In this document: piece after piece, positions 1 through 8,157 of the stretch
Position numbering within the stretch: position 1 is the first letter of the stretch
Layout of the letters: every line of letters begins with the position of its first letter
Assembly (NCBI GenBank): GCA_964573725.1
Contig: CAZNLJ010000005.1
Span: 1 to 64,000 of the forward strand
DNA length: 64,000 nucleotides
Direction: 5' to 3'
Origin: UBA6168 sp964573725
GTDB lineage: Bacteria; Bacteroidota; Bacteroidia; Chitinophagales; Saprospiraceae
Notes under the pieces: model-generated
Told to the model about the DNA's origin: nothing
Database searches by the model: none
Seen by the model: the letters and a program-made list of their open reading frames with translations, nothing else
Translations under genes and position numbers: made by a program

Positions 1-1
1 C

Positions 2-889
2 ACCACCGCCGCATCGGTCGACAATGGTTCCGCAGATGCGTGCGGGATCGCGAGCATGACTTTAAATCCGAATACCTTCTACTGCGCCGAATTAGGCGCA
101 AATTCCGTCACCTTGACGGTCACGGACAGTTCCGGAAACACCGGCACCTGCACCGCGACGGTCACGGTATTGGATAAGCGAAAGCCCACTTTGGTATGTA
201 AGGATACTACCCTCGTTTTATGGAGTTCAACCACGCTTGATCCTTCCTCCGTATGGAATACGCTGGAATCCTATGATAACTGTGGCACTATTGAACTTAT
301 CAGTGTTACGCCGAATCAATTCGATTGTGGAGACTCAGGCCCGAATACCGTCCTATTGACGGCCTCGGATGGACATGGGAACACACAGTCCTGTCAGTCC
401 GTCGTTTCGGTGGTCGTGCCTACCCTGACCATCTATTCGACGCCGGAAAACTGTGGCGAATCCGATGGGATCATCTCCATGGTGGTCCAGGGAGGCCCGC
501 CCGGTGGACAATGGGGGTATTCCATCGATGGTGGAGAGAGTTATCAATATGTTCCCCTATTTCCCAATCTGGCAGCAGGTAACTACGATTGTATCGTGAC
601 GCTCTTCGGCGGTGACGGATGCACCCTTCCGCCGGTTTCGGAAGTGGTCGGTACGGTGACTGCCGAGTCGGTGACCTGGACCGGCGCAGGGGATGGCTTG
701 AAATGGAACGATGGTAAAAACTGGGATTCCGGCTTTCCTCCCTATTCCTGTCAGGATGTCGTTGTACCGGAAGGCTTCACGATACTGATATCCGCCGGGG
801 TGCATGCCGTGGGCCGTACGTTGACTGTTGCGGAGGGGAGTGCGGTTACCATGGAGCCACAGGCGATGATGTCCGTTGTCCCTTACTGA
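2..889 (+). CDS. C-terminal part of a large secreted repeat protein (partial, 5' end outside window)
   Basis: The reading frame is open from the first bases, so the gene begins before the window; 295 residues are visible. They show two Ig-like/HYR-type repeats, each a 'DNC/DAC' turn followed by a 'NTV.LT..D..GN...C' strand (nt 30-170 and 260-420). Next comes a SprB-like segment ('PENCGESDGII', nt 440-660). Last is a tryptophan-rich module beginning 'TWTGAGDGLKWNDGKNW' that is frequent in Bacteroidota exported proteins. The chain stops right after that module. I see neither a type A nor a type B T9SS sorting domain, although such proteins usually carry one. The role is presumably cell-surface or extracellular; no enzymatic motif is visible. 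The neighbour at 988 is on the other strand. Confidence 0.85.
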   Translation, partial: TTAASVDNGSADACGIASMTLNPNTFYCAELGANSVTLTVTDSSGNTGTCTATVTVLDKRKPTLVCKDTTLVLWSSTTLDPSSVWNTLESYDNCGTIELISVTPNQFDCGDSGPNTVLLTASDGHGNTQSCQSVVSVVVPTLTIYSTPENCGESDGIISMVVQGGPPGGQWGYSIDGGESYQYVPLFPNLAAGNYDCIVTLFGGDGCTLPPVSEVVGTVTAESVTWTGAGDGLKWNDGKNWDSGFPPYSCQDVVVPEGFTILISAGVHAVGRTLTVAEGSAVTMEPQAMMSVVPY

Positions 890-987
890 TGATGCAAAGG
901 ATAAAAACAGTCACGTGATACTCAGGTTATCTATGATCGGGAACGATGTCCAGGGTATTTACCTGCACCCCGACTAACTTCAAGACT

Positions 988-1608
988 TCAAATCAGGTAA
1001 TTCGCCAGCAGGAACAGGACCAGGAAAATCCAGAGACCGTCCAGGAAATGCCAGTAGATCGAAAGCAGCCGCAGCCGCAGCCGTTTTTCCGGATCGGAAA
1101 AGTAAACCAGTACCGTCACCGGTTCCTGCATCTGTTTCCGGGCGGCCCGTAGGAACAGCCACAGGAAGGGGATGCCGGCCACCACGTGCAGGAAATGTAG
1201 GATGGACAATAAATACAGGTAAGCGGCTGAATTATCCGATTGCATCAGGATGTTCTGTCGGAACAATTGGCCCCAAGCCAGGATCTGCAGGGCCAGGAAG
1301 CCGACCGACAACCACATGGTGGCCCGAAGCGCCCGTTGGTATCCCAAGGTGTCATCCGTTCGGTAGCAACGGTTGGCGACCATCATCCGATGACTGCTGG
1401 CCAATAACACCAAGGTGTTGAATCCGAACAACAGCGGGATACGGATGCCGGCCACCCCGCTCTGCACCCTGGTGTAGATGAAAGCGGCGGACAGCGCGAT
1501 GAAAAGGGCCGTGATCGCAAACAAGGAGAGGAACAACATGACGTTGTAAGGATGGAATGCGAAATTGTCGTATTCGCTGTATGGCTTTTCCTCCTGTGGT
1601 GTTGGCAT
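988..1608 (-). CDS. cytochrome c oxidase subunit III-like membrane protein
   Basis: This 206-residue protein has five predicted membrane helices (about residues 23-47, 58-80, 101-121, 134-158 and 178-203). That fits the short five-helix subunit III of heme-copper oxidases. The last helix reads 'YWHFLDGLWIFLVLFLL', the family hallmark (YWHFvDxvWiflF). Subunit III stabilises the proton-pumping oxidase in the inner membrane and carries no metal. No subunit I or II gene is visible here, so it is either a detached operon member or an accessory paralogue. It is read away from the zinc-ribbon gene at 1909. The ATG at 1608 gives a soluble N-terminus of about 22 residues before helix 1, normal for the family. 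Confidence 0.85.
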   Translation of the reverse strand: MPTPQEEKPYSEYDNFAFHPYNVMLFLSLFAITALFIALSAAFIYTRVQSGVAGIRIPLLFGFNTLVLLASSHRMMVANRCYRTDDTLGYQRALRATMWLSVGFLALQILAWGQLFRQNILMQSDNSAAYLYLLSILHFLHVVAGIPFLWLFLRAARKQMQEPVTVLVYFSDPEKRLRLRLLSIYWHFLDGLWIFLVLFLLANYLI

Positions 1609-1908
1609 GGCAATCGGGTGAGTTGTAATCCGCAGCCGGTTGCGCCGGCTGTCATGGCGACGGGATCATCCGGTCTGCCCGGTGTGCTGTCCCGGTCTGT
1701 TACAACAACCGAGGGAGGGACTGGTTCAAGCCATCCGGAAGTTTGCCCTTGCCTGCCCTTGCCGCCTTTGACCGTTTCCGGTTCCGACGGATTTCCCTAC
1801 TTTCGCAGGACGGCCACCGAATTGGGTCCTCGACCGGCTTCGCAAACACCGACACATGACCGCTGTGCCGGCGATGGGATTTCCTGGGGGTCGCACCACT
1901 GTTCCGAC
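1609..1908. other. divergent intergenic region between the CoxIII-like and zinc-ribbon genes
   Basis: This stretch separates two divergently read genes. The frame of the zinc-ribbon gene stays open through it, but the translation is low-complexity and shows no motif, so I treat it as non-coding. A box TACTTTCG at 1798-1805 differs by one base from the Bacteroidota -7 element TAnnTTTG and could serve the downstream gene. I see no hairpin or RNA gene. Confidence 0.5.
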
Positions 1909-2838
1909 ATGAAAAAGTGTTTATCCTGTCAGCTTCCCTTGGCACCGGCAGCGGATTCCTGTCCTTTCTGCGGCACCCGGGTGATGGAGGAAACAGTCTG
2001 TTGCCCCGCTTGTGGTTCCGAAAACCGCTTGCAAGATTCCGCCTGCCGGCATTGTGGCCTCCAATTGTTCCGGGATTCGAACGCATCCGGCCGATTCGAC
2101 CACATCTTCGGTAACGAACACCGGAAGGCTGCGGAGCGGGAATTGAAGGACCGTTTCCTCCTGGCATTCGAACGGCGGCTTTCGGAAGAAGTACTTCCTG
2201 CCCGCCGGGCTTCCTTTTCCGATCGATTCCAAAAAAGTCCGTTCCAGCGACAGGTGGATTTGCGAATCGGACAATTGGCGGAAATGACGCTGGACAGCGA
2301 AGGCTCCGACCCCCACCGTAACCGGCTCCTGCAGGCGGCATTCGAGGACTTGCTGGATTTTTTCTTCATCCTGCACTGCCAAGACCTGAACGAGGTGACC
2401 TATCCGGAAAAAATGTTGCGTTGGCAGGGCTTGGCATCGGATGAAATCCGGCTTTCGGAAATGGTGGCCGATTACCTGGATTTCGGGGTGGAATTCGACA
2501 AGGTGTTCACCGACTTCATTTCGATGCCGGCGGACAAGATGAAGAATGCCGCAAAGGGATTCCTGTTTCCCAAGCCCAAGGAAACCATTTTCTTTATCGC
2601 CAATTTGTCCCTTTTGGGGAATTTCCGGGACGGTTACGCCATGACGGACCAATGCCTGTATTGGAAGATGCCGATGGAAAATAGCCAACGTGTATACTAC
2701 CGGAACCTGGAGGAAATCCGACGGCATGAGGGGGGATGGATAACGGTCAACGGTATTTTCTTCAACGCCGGGACAGGCATCAACCTGAAGATGATCCGGC
2801 TGTTGAAGCGCCTCCGCTTGTTGTTTGCCCAACCATGA
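1909..2838 (+). CDS. double zinc-ribbon protein of unknown function
   Basis: This 309-residue protein, in my start choice, opens with two zinc ribbons: CxxC pairs at residues 4/7, 18/21, 32/35 and 46/49, with glycine after the second Cys of the last three pairs. The remaining ~250 residues are soluble and charged, mostly helical in appearance, with no motif I recognise; residues ~95-250 are rich in acidic/hydrophobic heptad-like stretches. I chose ATG 1909 because the ribbons start there; the frame is open upstream but has no protein-like content. Zinc ribbons of this kind usually mediate protein or nucleic-acid contacts. There is no signal peptide or membrane segment, so it is probably cytoplasmic. 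It converges on mlaD with a 23-bp gap. Confidence 0.75.
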   Translation: MKKCLSCQLPLAPAADSCPFCGTRVMEETVCCPACGSENRLQDSACRHCGLQLFRDSNASGRFDHIFGNEHRKAAERELKDRFLLAFERRLSEEVLPARRASFSDRFQKSPFQRQVDLRIGQLAEMTLDSEGSDPHRNRLLQAAFEDLLDFFFILHCQDLNEVTYPEKMLRWQGLASDEIRLSEMVADYLDFGVEFDKVFTDFISMPADKMKNAAKGFLFPKPKETIFFIANLSLLGNFRDGYAMTDQCLYWKMPMENSQRVYYRNLEEIRRHEGGWITVNGIFFNAGTGINLKMIRLLKRLRLLFAQP

Positions 2839-2861
2839 AGGCGGCAGGAACGAGGCTACCC

Positions 2862-3881
2862 CTACCCTTCCGTAGCGGCCGGCGCCTGGTACGGGATTTT
2901 TTTGCCGGAAAGGATGCGGCGGTACCGTTCCGGGTGAAGTCGGATATCCAGCAGCAGCAGGTCCAGGTTCCGGATGGTCTCCGATAGATGGGTCGCAAGC
3001 TCCTTGTCCTGCAGGAGTTTGGACAGGGCACCTTCGCCGGACTGCAACTGCGTCAGGACGCTTCCGAGTTGGGCTACCGTCTTTTCCGAAGTCTCCAGGG
3101 TGCTGGTCAATTGCCGGATACCGGTCCGGGTCTCCAGGGCGATACCCTTTACATCTGCCGCCCGAAGGTCCTCACTGAGCCGGGCCGTATTGTCAAGGAT
3201 GACCTTGATCTGCTGGTTGCTTTCCTCCAGGGTCTTGGTAATCGAGGCGACGGATGCGAGACTTTTCTCCACCGATCCCGACGACCGCAGGGTCAGCTGG
3301 TCCAGGCGTTCGGTCGTCGACCGGAGGTTGGCCAGGGTCGCCTGGATATCATCCATGCCTTGGCGGAGGTCCGGGTTCTCTCCCACCCGGTAGGCCAGGG
3401 TGTCGAACAACTTCTGCAGGCCGCTATTTAGTTCCTTCATATAAACGGCCACCTCGTCGGGTGTGGCAAAGGAAGCCAACATCCCTTTCATGACCCCTTT
3501 GATACGGGCGCCGTCCTGCAAACAACCGCCCCCGTCGCAGGTTCCCTGGAAGACCAGGTTGATGGTGGTGCCGCCCATCAGGCTGTTGGTGATGATTTCG
3601 GCGACGGCATCGACCGGAAGCTTGATCGATTTGTCAAGGTGCATCTCCACGACGATGGTGTTCAGGTCGCCCGGCTCCTGTTGGAAATCCGCCACCAAGC
3701 CGACCTCCAGGCCGTTGATGTAGATGGGAGTGGATACCCGGAGTCCGTCCACCCGGTCAAATACGGCGAAAAGGGTGTTCTTTTCGCTGAGGATATTGAA
3801 TCCCCGTAGGTACTTGTAGCCCCAAATCGCCAGGGCGACAGTCAGGATGGTGAAGATGGCGATTTTTGTTTCTTTACGCAT
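2862..3881 (-). CDS. MlaD-type MCE family lipid-transport protein
   Basis: The protein has 339 residues: one N-terminal membrane anchor (about residues 7-25), then one MCE/MlaD domain (about 38-118, with the '..VDGLRVSTPIYINGLEVG.' core). A long helical C-terminal part (about 150-320) follows, with heptad-like Leu spacing. Family members form hexameric rings in the periplasm that carry phospholipids or other lipids between membranes for an ABC transporter. The MlaE/MlaF partners are not in this window. The ATG lies 21 bp after the amidase stop on the same strand, so the two are very likely one operon. The single-MCE layout with a long helical tail is the form usual in Bacteroidota. Confidence 0.9.
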   Translation of the reverse strand: MRKETKIAIFTILTVALAIWGYKYLRGFNILSEKNTLFAVFDRVDGLRVSTPIYINGLEVGLVADFQQEPGDLNTIVVEMHLDKSIKLPVDAVAEIITNSLMGGTTINLVFQGTCDGGGCLQDGARIKGVMKGMLASFATPDEVAVYMKELNSGLQKLFDTLAYRVGENPDLRQGMDDIQATLANLRSTTERLDQLTLRSSGSVEKSLASVASITKTLEESNQQIKVILDNTARLSEDLRAADVKGIALETRTGIRQLTSTLETSEKTVAQLGSVLTQLQSGEGALSKLLQDKELATHLSETIRNLDLLLLDIRLHPERYRRILSGKKIPYQAPAATEG

Positions 3882-3902
3882 GAGGAAGGGTGAAGGTGAA
3901 GA

Positions 3903-5219
3903 TTAATTGCTGCGGCGGCCGTTGCGGTAAGTGACGATGAAGGCATCATGGAACCCGGCCGACCGCACTTGCTCTTTTACCCGGCGGGCTTCTTTTTCGG
4001 TGGCTAAATTACAAACCTGGTATTTATAGTAGTTATCTTCCTGCCGAACTTCTACCAAATTAGTCAGCCGGGACCATTTCTCCCCCGTTTGCCTGACCTC
4101 GACGGGAGAGGCGAGCAACTGCACGCGGTACTCCAGGGCGTCGGCTGTTCCTTGCCCGGTCGGCTCGGTCCTGCTTCCTTTGTCCGGAAAGCTTGTCAAT
4201 ACCGGTCGGGGAGTTGAGGGCGCCGCGGTACCGGTGCCGGCCGGTACTTCCGCATCGGCCACCGGTACATCGGCCTGTTGCCCGCTGAGCGGGAGCAGCC
4301 GGAGCTCCGCCTGCGCCGGACTACCCTCCAGCGCTTGCTTGTAGCGGTCGAAAGCCAGCAACAGCGCATTTGCCAGTTCCCGTTGACCGTCGTCACTGGC
4401 CAGATAGGCCTCTTCCTTCCGGTTGCTCAGGTAGCCGGTCTCCACTAACACACTCGGCATCGTCGCATGCCGCAGGACCAGGAACCCGGCTTGCCGAACC
4501 CCTCTGTCGCCACGCCCGCCCGCTGCGGCTGCGGCCTGTACCTGCTCGGCAAACCGGATACTGTTGTCCAAAAAGACATTCTGGAACATGGACAGGACGA
4601 TGTGCGCCTCGGGGGAGTTGGGGTCGTATCCGTAGGTCTCCTCGTAATTGTCCTCCAGCAGAATGGCTTCGTTTTCCCTCTTGGCCACCTCCAGGTTGGC
4701 TTCCGTGGCGTGCAGGCCCAATACGTAAGTCTCCATCCCTTGGATGTGGCCGGCCTTCGGGATGAAGTTGCAATGGATGGATACGAACAGGTCCGCTTGC
4801 TCCCGGGTGGCCATCGCCGCCCGCTCATGCAAGGGAATGAACACATCCTTCGTCCGGGTCATCAATACCCGCAGGTCCGGATAGTTGTTCCGCAGGTTGG
4901 TGGCGAAGTACTGCGCAATGGACAACACCAGCTTTTTTTCCTTGGAATAGGCGCCCGAACAACCGGGGTCATGTCCGCCGTGCCCCGGGTCGATGACTAT
5001 CGTCCGAAGCATGCTTCCGGGCACTACATCGGCAACCCGCTTTCCGTCCTGCGGCAAGATCGAATCGACCCCGGCCTCCGGCCGATTACCTTCGGATGTG
5101 TTTCTTGGCTCCGCTTTTATATTTTTGCCGGTATGAACGGATTTTGCCCATCCACCGGCGCTCCCGATGGAATACGTAACCAGAATCAACGTTATGCAAA
5201 CAAATGCCCGATTCCTCAT
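3903..5219 (-). CDS. N-acetylmuramoyl-L-alanine amidase (Amidase_3) with C-terminal SPOR-like domain
   Basis: This exported zinc amidase cleaves the MurNAc-L-Ala bond of peptidoglycan. The start at 5219 gives a signal peptide (MRNRAFVCITLILVTYS...); the frame is open 126 nt further upstream, but that part lacks a leader. The catalytic domain spans about residues 70-300 and carries the expected zinc/catalytic set: His in 'VIDPGHGGHDPG', Glu in the 'SKEKKLVLSIA' helix, His in 'VSIHCN' and Glu in 'VLVETGYLSN'. A Ser/Pro/Thr-rich linker leads to a SPOR-like C-terminus (about 365-435) beginning 'YRVQLLAS', a fold that binds denuded glycan. It is probably used in cell separation. It precedes mlaD in an operon and is divergent from lptD. 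Confidence 0.92.
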   Translation of the reverse strand: MRNRAFVCITLILVTYSIGSAGGWAKSVHTGKNIKAEPRNTSEGNRPEAGVDSILPQDGKRVADVVPGSMLRTIVIDPGHGGHDPGCSGAYSKEKKLVLSIAQYFATNLRNNYPDLRVLMTRTKDVFIPLHERAAMATREQADLFVSIHCNFIPKAGHIQGMETYVLGLHATEANLEVAKRENEAILLEDNYEETYGYDPNSPEAHIVLSMFQNVFLDNSIRFAEQVQAAAAAGGRGDRGVRQAGFLVLRHATMPSVLVETGYLSNRKEEAYLASDDGQRELANALLLAFDRYKQALEGSPAQAELRLLPLSGQQADVPVADAEVPAGTGTAAPSTPRPVLTSFPDKGSRTEPTGQGTADALEYRVQLLASPVEVRQTGEKWSRLTNLVEVRQEDNYYKYQVCNLATEKEARRVKEQVRSAGFHDAFIVTYRNGRRSN

Positions 5220-5362
5220 GAGCAGTGGTATTGATGGGCCAGCTTGTCGACGTATTTCGCCGTAACCGGTTATTTGATAGGTTCTTACAGGGTAGCGACA
5301 ACCCCCTTTCCCAACCGGAACCAAGCGGCCGGCTCTTTCCGGCACTAACTTCCTTCAGCACC

Positions 5363-8059
5363 TTGAACACAAAGTTAAATATAATTATTTCATTGTTAGT
5401 GCTTTCTATGGGAAATGCCCGAGCACAACCTGTCCCGGGCATCCTGGCCGAGGGCCGGCCTTCCGGCCCGGATACCTTGCCGCCTCCGGCACCGGGTTCC
5501 ATCAATTGGGACAGCATCGCCATCTCCCCGGATGCCATCACCGCCGAACTCGATGCCACCGCCCAGGATTCCTCCTTCCTCGATATCGTGCACAAGCAAC
5601 TCCATCTTTGGGGGGATGCCACCCTGAAGTACGAGGGACTGACCATCAAGGCCGCTTATATCCTGGTGGATTGGCAGCGCAATGTGTTCATCGCAGAAGG
5701 CCGCCAAGTCCTCAACCAACTGGTCGGGAAACCTACCTTCGAACAGGGCAGCCAGCAGTTTTCCGCCCATCGGATCGAATATAATTTCAAGACCTACAAA
5801 GGGGTCTATACCCAGGCCCAATCCATGCAACAGGGCCTGAACGTCGTGGGTGAAAAAGGAAAATTCATCGGCGCCGGGGAGGATTCCACCCGCTCGAACA
5901 TCATTTACAGCAAGAACGCCATCTTCTCCACCTGCGACCTGGAACATCCCCATTTCGGTATCCGCAGCAGCAAACAGAAAATCGTACAGGACAAGGTCGC
6001 CGTGGTCGGCCCCTGCAATCTCGTCATCGGGGATATCCCCACCCCCCTGTGGTTTCCTTTCGGCTTCTTCCCCCTGAAACAGGGGAAACGGACGGGCCTT
6101 ATCTTTCCCCGCAATTATGAGTATTCCGAGGCCTGGGGATTCGGACTGGAAAACCTGGGCTGGTATTTTCCCATGAACGACCACTGGGACCTGAGCGTGA
6201 CCGGCGATGTCTATCTCAAAGGGACGTTCCGTGTCCATACCCGCTCGAATTACCGGCAACGCTACAAGTACAACGGCTCCGCCAACCTCAGCATGGCCTA
6301 TCTCCGAACGGAGGACGCCACCGGCAAGCCCCGCTTCTCCCCCTCCTTCATCGTGAACTGGTCCCATAATCAGGATGCCAAGGCGCATCCTTACCGGACC
6401 TTCGGAGGAAGCATAAACCTCCAGACCAGCGATTACCAACGCAGCAACCAAACGGACGCCAATGCCCGCTTCCAAAACTCACTCAACTCCAACATGAGCT
6501 TCCGGCAACGTTTCGACAAGCCTTTCGACCTCAGCCTCAGCTTCAACCACTCCCAAAACACCAGCACCCGGGATGTCAACATCAGCTTCCCCACCTTCAA
6601 TTTCCAAACTCAAAACCTCTACCCCTTCAAACGGAAAGTCAAGACGGGTGGTGAGAAATGGTATGAACGCATTCAGATGCGTTATACCGCCGAAGCCAGG
6701 AACCAATTCACCGCCAAGGACTCGACGCTATTTACCCGCCAAACCCTACGGGATGCCAAGTACGGCGCGCGGCACAATGTGAACACCTCCACCAGTTTCA
6801 CCCTGCTCAAGTATTTCACCTTCTCCCCCTCCGCCAATTACAAGGAGGTCTGGTATTTCAAGTCGGTCGAAAAATCCCTGGACCCCACCGTCGTCGTCGA
6901 TACCAGTGTCATCGTCAGCCCCGACGGGGAACAACAGGTGGTCTATGATACGGTGCAGAACGGCCGGGTGGTGACCATGGAGGATGTCGGCTTCAAGCCC
7001 TTCCGGGAATACAATGCCGGCATGAGCATGAGCACGAAGGTCTTCGGCACCCTGCTTTTCAAGCGCGGTCCCTTGCGCGGCCTGCGGCATGTCATCACCC
7101 CGACCTTCGGATTCAGCTTCACGCCGGATTATACCAATCCGGACTGGGGCTATTTCAAGACCGTCCGCAAAGACCTCTCCTCCGACGAGGAACTCCGATA
7201 CAATATTTTCGAAAACAACCAGCTGGCCGGTTACGGGACTCCCTCCACCGCAGGCCGGCAAATGAACCTGAACTATGGCTTCGGCAACCTTTTCGAGGCC
7301 AAGGTCTTCTCCCGCCGGGATTCCACCCTCAAGAACGTCCGCCTCCTCAACGGGGTCTCCGTCAGCGGGAACTATAATTTCGCTGCGGATTCCCTGAACT
7401 TCAGCCAAACGAACATCACCGGCAACACCAATCTCTTCAACGGGATCTCCTCTTTCCGGTTCGGGATCGTGCTGGATCCCTATGCCATCAACCCCAATAC
7501 CGGCAGCCGCATCAACCGGTTCCATTACCAGGATTCCGGCAAACCGCTCCGGGTGGCCGGCTGGAACTCCACCATCACCACCAATATCACCGTCTCCCGG
7601 CTCCGCGACCTGATCAACGGGGTCAATACCGACCAACAGGTCGGCAACCGTCCGTCCGCCGATGACCCGGACCGGTCCGGCGATGCCGCCGAAGCGGATT
7701 TCCTCAGCCTCTTCGAAAACTTCTCCATCAGCCACAACCTCACCGTCCAACAACGCTATGATACCAAGAGCCAATCGGACACCATCCTCATCAGCACCCA
7801 CTCCATCGCTTCCCAAGGCAGCATCAAGCTGACCCGCAACTGGTATATCTCCGTCGGGAACTTCGGTTATGATTTCACCTCGCGGCGGATCACCTACCCG
7901 GATTTCAGCTTTTCCCGCGACTTGCACTGCTGGGAAATGGGCGTAAGCTGGCAGCCCTTTTTCAATACCTACAGCTTCTACATCCGGGTCAAGCCGGGCA
8001 AGCTGGATTTCATCAACATCCCGTACCGGAAAGGTATCCAGGACGGCCGGCGGCGGTAA
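5363..8059 (+). CDS. lptD: LptD/OstA-family outer-membrane LPS assembly protein
   Basis: A protein of about 898 residues with an N-terminal OstA-like segment (about residues 55-180: 'GDATLKYEGLTIKAAYILVDW', a beta-jellyroll pattern) and a long beta-barrel of alternating amphipathic strands rich in Tyr, Asn and Phe. LptD inserts lipopolysaccharide into the outer leaflet. Bacteroidota homologues are this long and lack the classical four-Cys pattern. Start choice: an ATG exists at 5225 but leaves about 46 junk-like residues before the leader. TTG at 5363 begins exactly at a clean signal peptide ending 'LVLSMGNARAQ', so I prefer it. The gene is divergent from the amidase; a hairpin at 8096-8126 follows the stop. 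Confidence 0.85.
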   Translation: MNTKLNIIISLLVLSMGNARAQPVPGILAEGRPSGPDTLPPPAPGSINWDSIAISPDAITAELDATAQDSSFLDIVHKQLHLWGDATLKYEGLTIKAAYILVDWQRNVFIAEGRQVLNQLVGKPTFEQGSQQFSAHRIEYNFKTYKGVYTQAQSMQQGLNVVGEKGKFIGAGEDSTRSNIIYSKNAIFSTCDLEHPHFGIRSSKQKIVQDKVAVVGPCNLVIGDIPTPLWFPFGFFPLKQGKRTGLIFPRNYEYSEAWGFGLENLGWYFPMNDHWDLSVTGDVYLKGTFRVHTRSNYRQRYKYNGSANLSMAYLRTEDATGKPRFSPSFIVNWSHNQDAKAHPYRTFGGSINLQTSDYQRSNQTDANARFQNSLNSNMSFRQRFDKPFDLSLSFNHSQNTSTRDVNISFPTFNFQTQNLYPFKRKVKTGGEKWYERIQMRYTAEARNQFTAKDSTLFTRQTLRDAKYGARHNVNTSTSFTLLKYFTFSPSANYKEVWYFKSVEKSLDPTVVVDTSVIVSPDGEQQVVYDTVQNGRVVTMEDVGFKPFREYNAGMSMSTKVFGTLLFKRGPLRGLRHVITPTFGFSFTPDYTNPDWGYFKTVRKDLSSDEELRYNIFENNQLAGYGTPSTAGRQMNLNYGFGNLFEAKVFSRRDSTLKNVRLLNGVSVSGNYNFAADSLNFSQTNITGNTNLFNGISSFRFGIVLDPYAINPNTGSRINRFHYQDSGKPLRVAGWNSTITTNITVSRLRDLINGVNTDQQVGNRPSADDPDRSGDAAEADFLSLFENFSISHNLTVQQRYDTKSQSDTILISTHSIASQGSIKLTRNWYISVGNFGYDFTSRRITYPDFSFSRDLHCWEMGVSWQPFFNTYSFYIRVKPGKLDFINIPYRKGIQDGRRR

Positions 8060-8095
8060 TGCGCTTCCGGCTTCCCAAGCTCCGTCCCGCACAAA

Positions 8096-8126
8096 AACGG
8101 GGTGCGGAATCACTCCGCACCCCGTT
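8096..8126 (-). terminator. intrinsic terminator between lptD and the phosphofructokinase gene
   Basis: A perfect 13-bp inverted repeat (arms 8096-8108 and 8114-8126, loop of 5 nt) lies between two converging genes. On the minus strand it runs into a T-stretch (complement of A 8093-8097), so it best serves the phosphofructokinase gene ending at 8158. It may also stop transcripts from lptD. Confidence 0.75.
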
Positions 8127-8157
8127 CCATCGACCTTCCCCCGTTGCGCGGCCGCGT

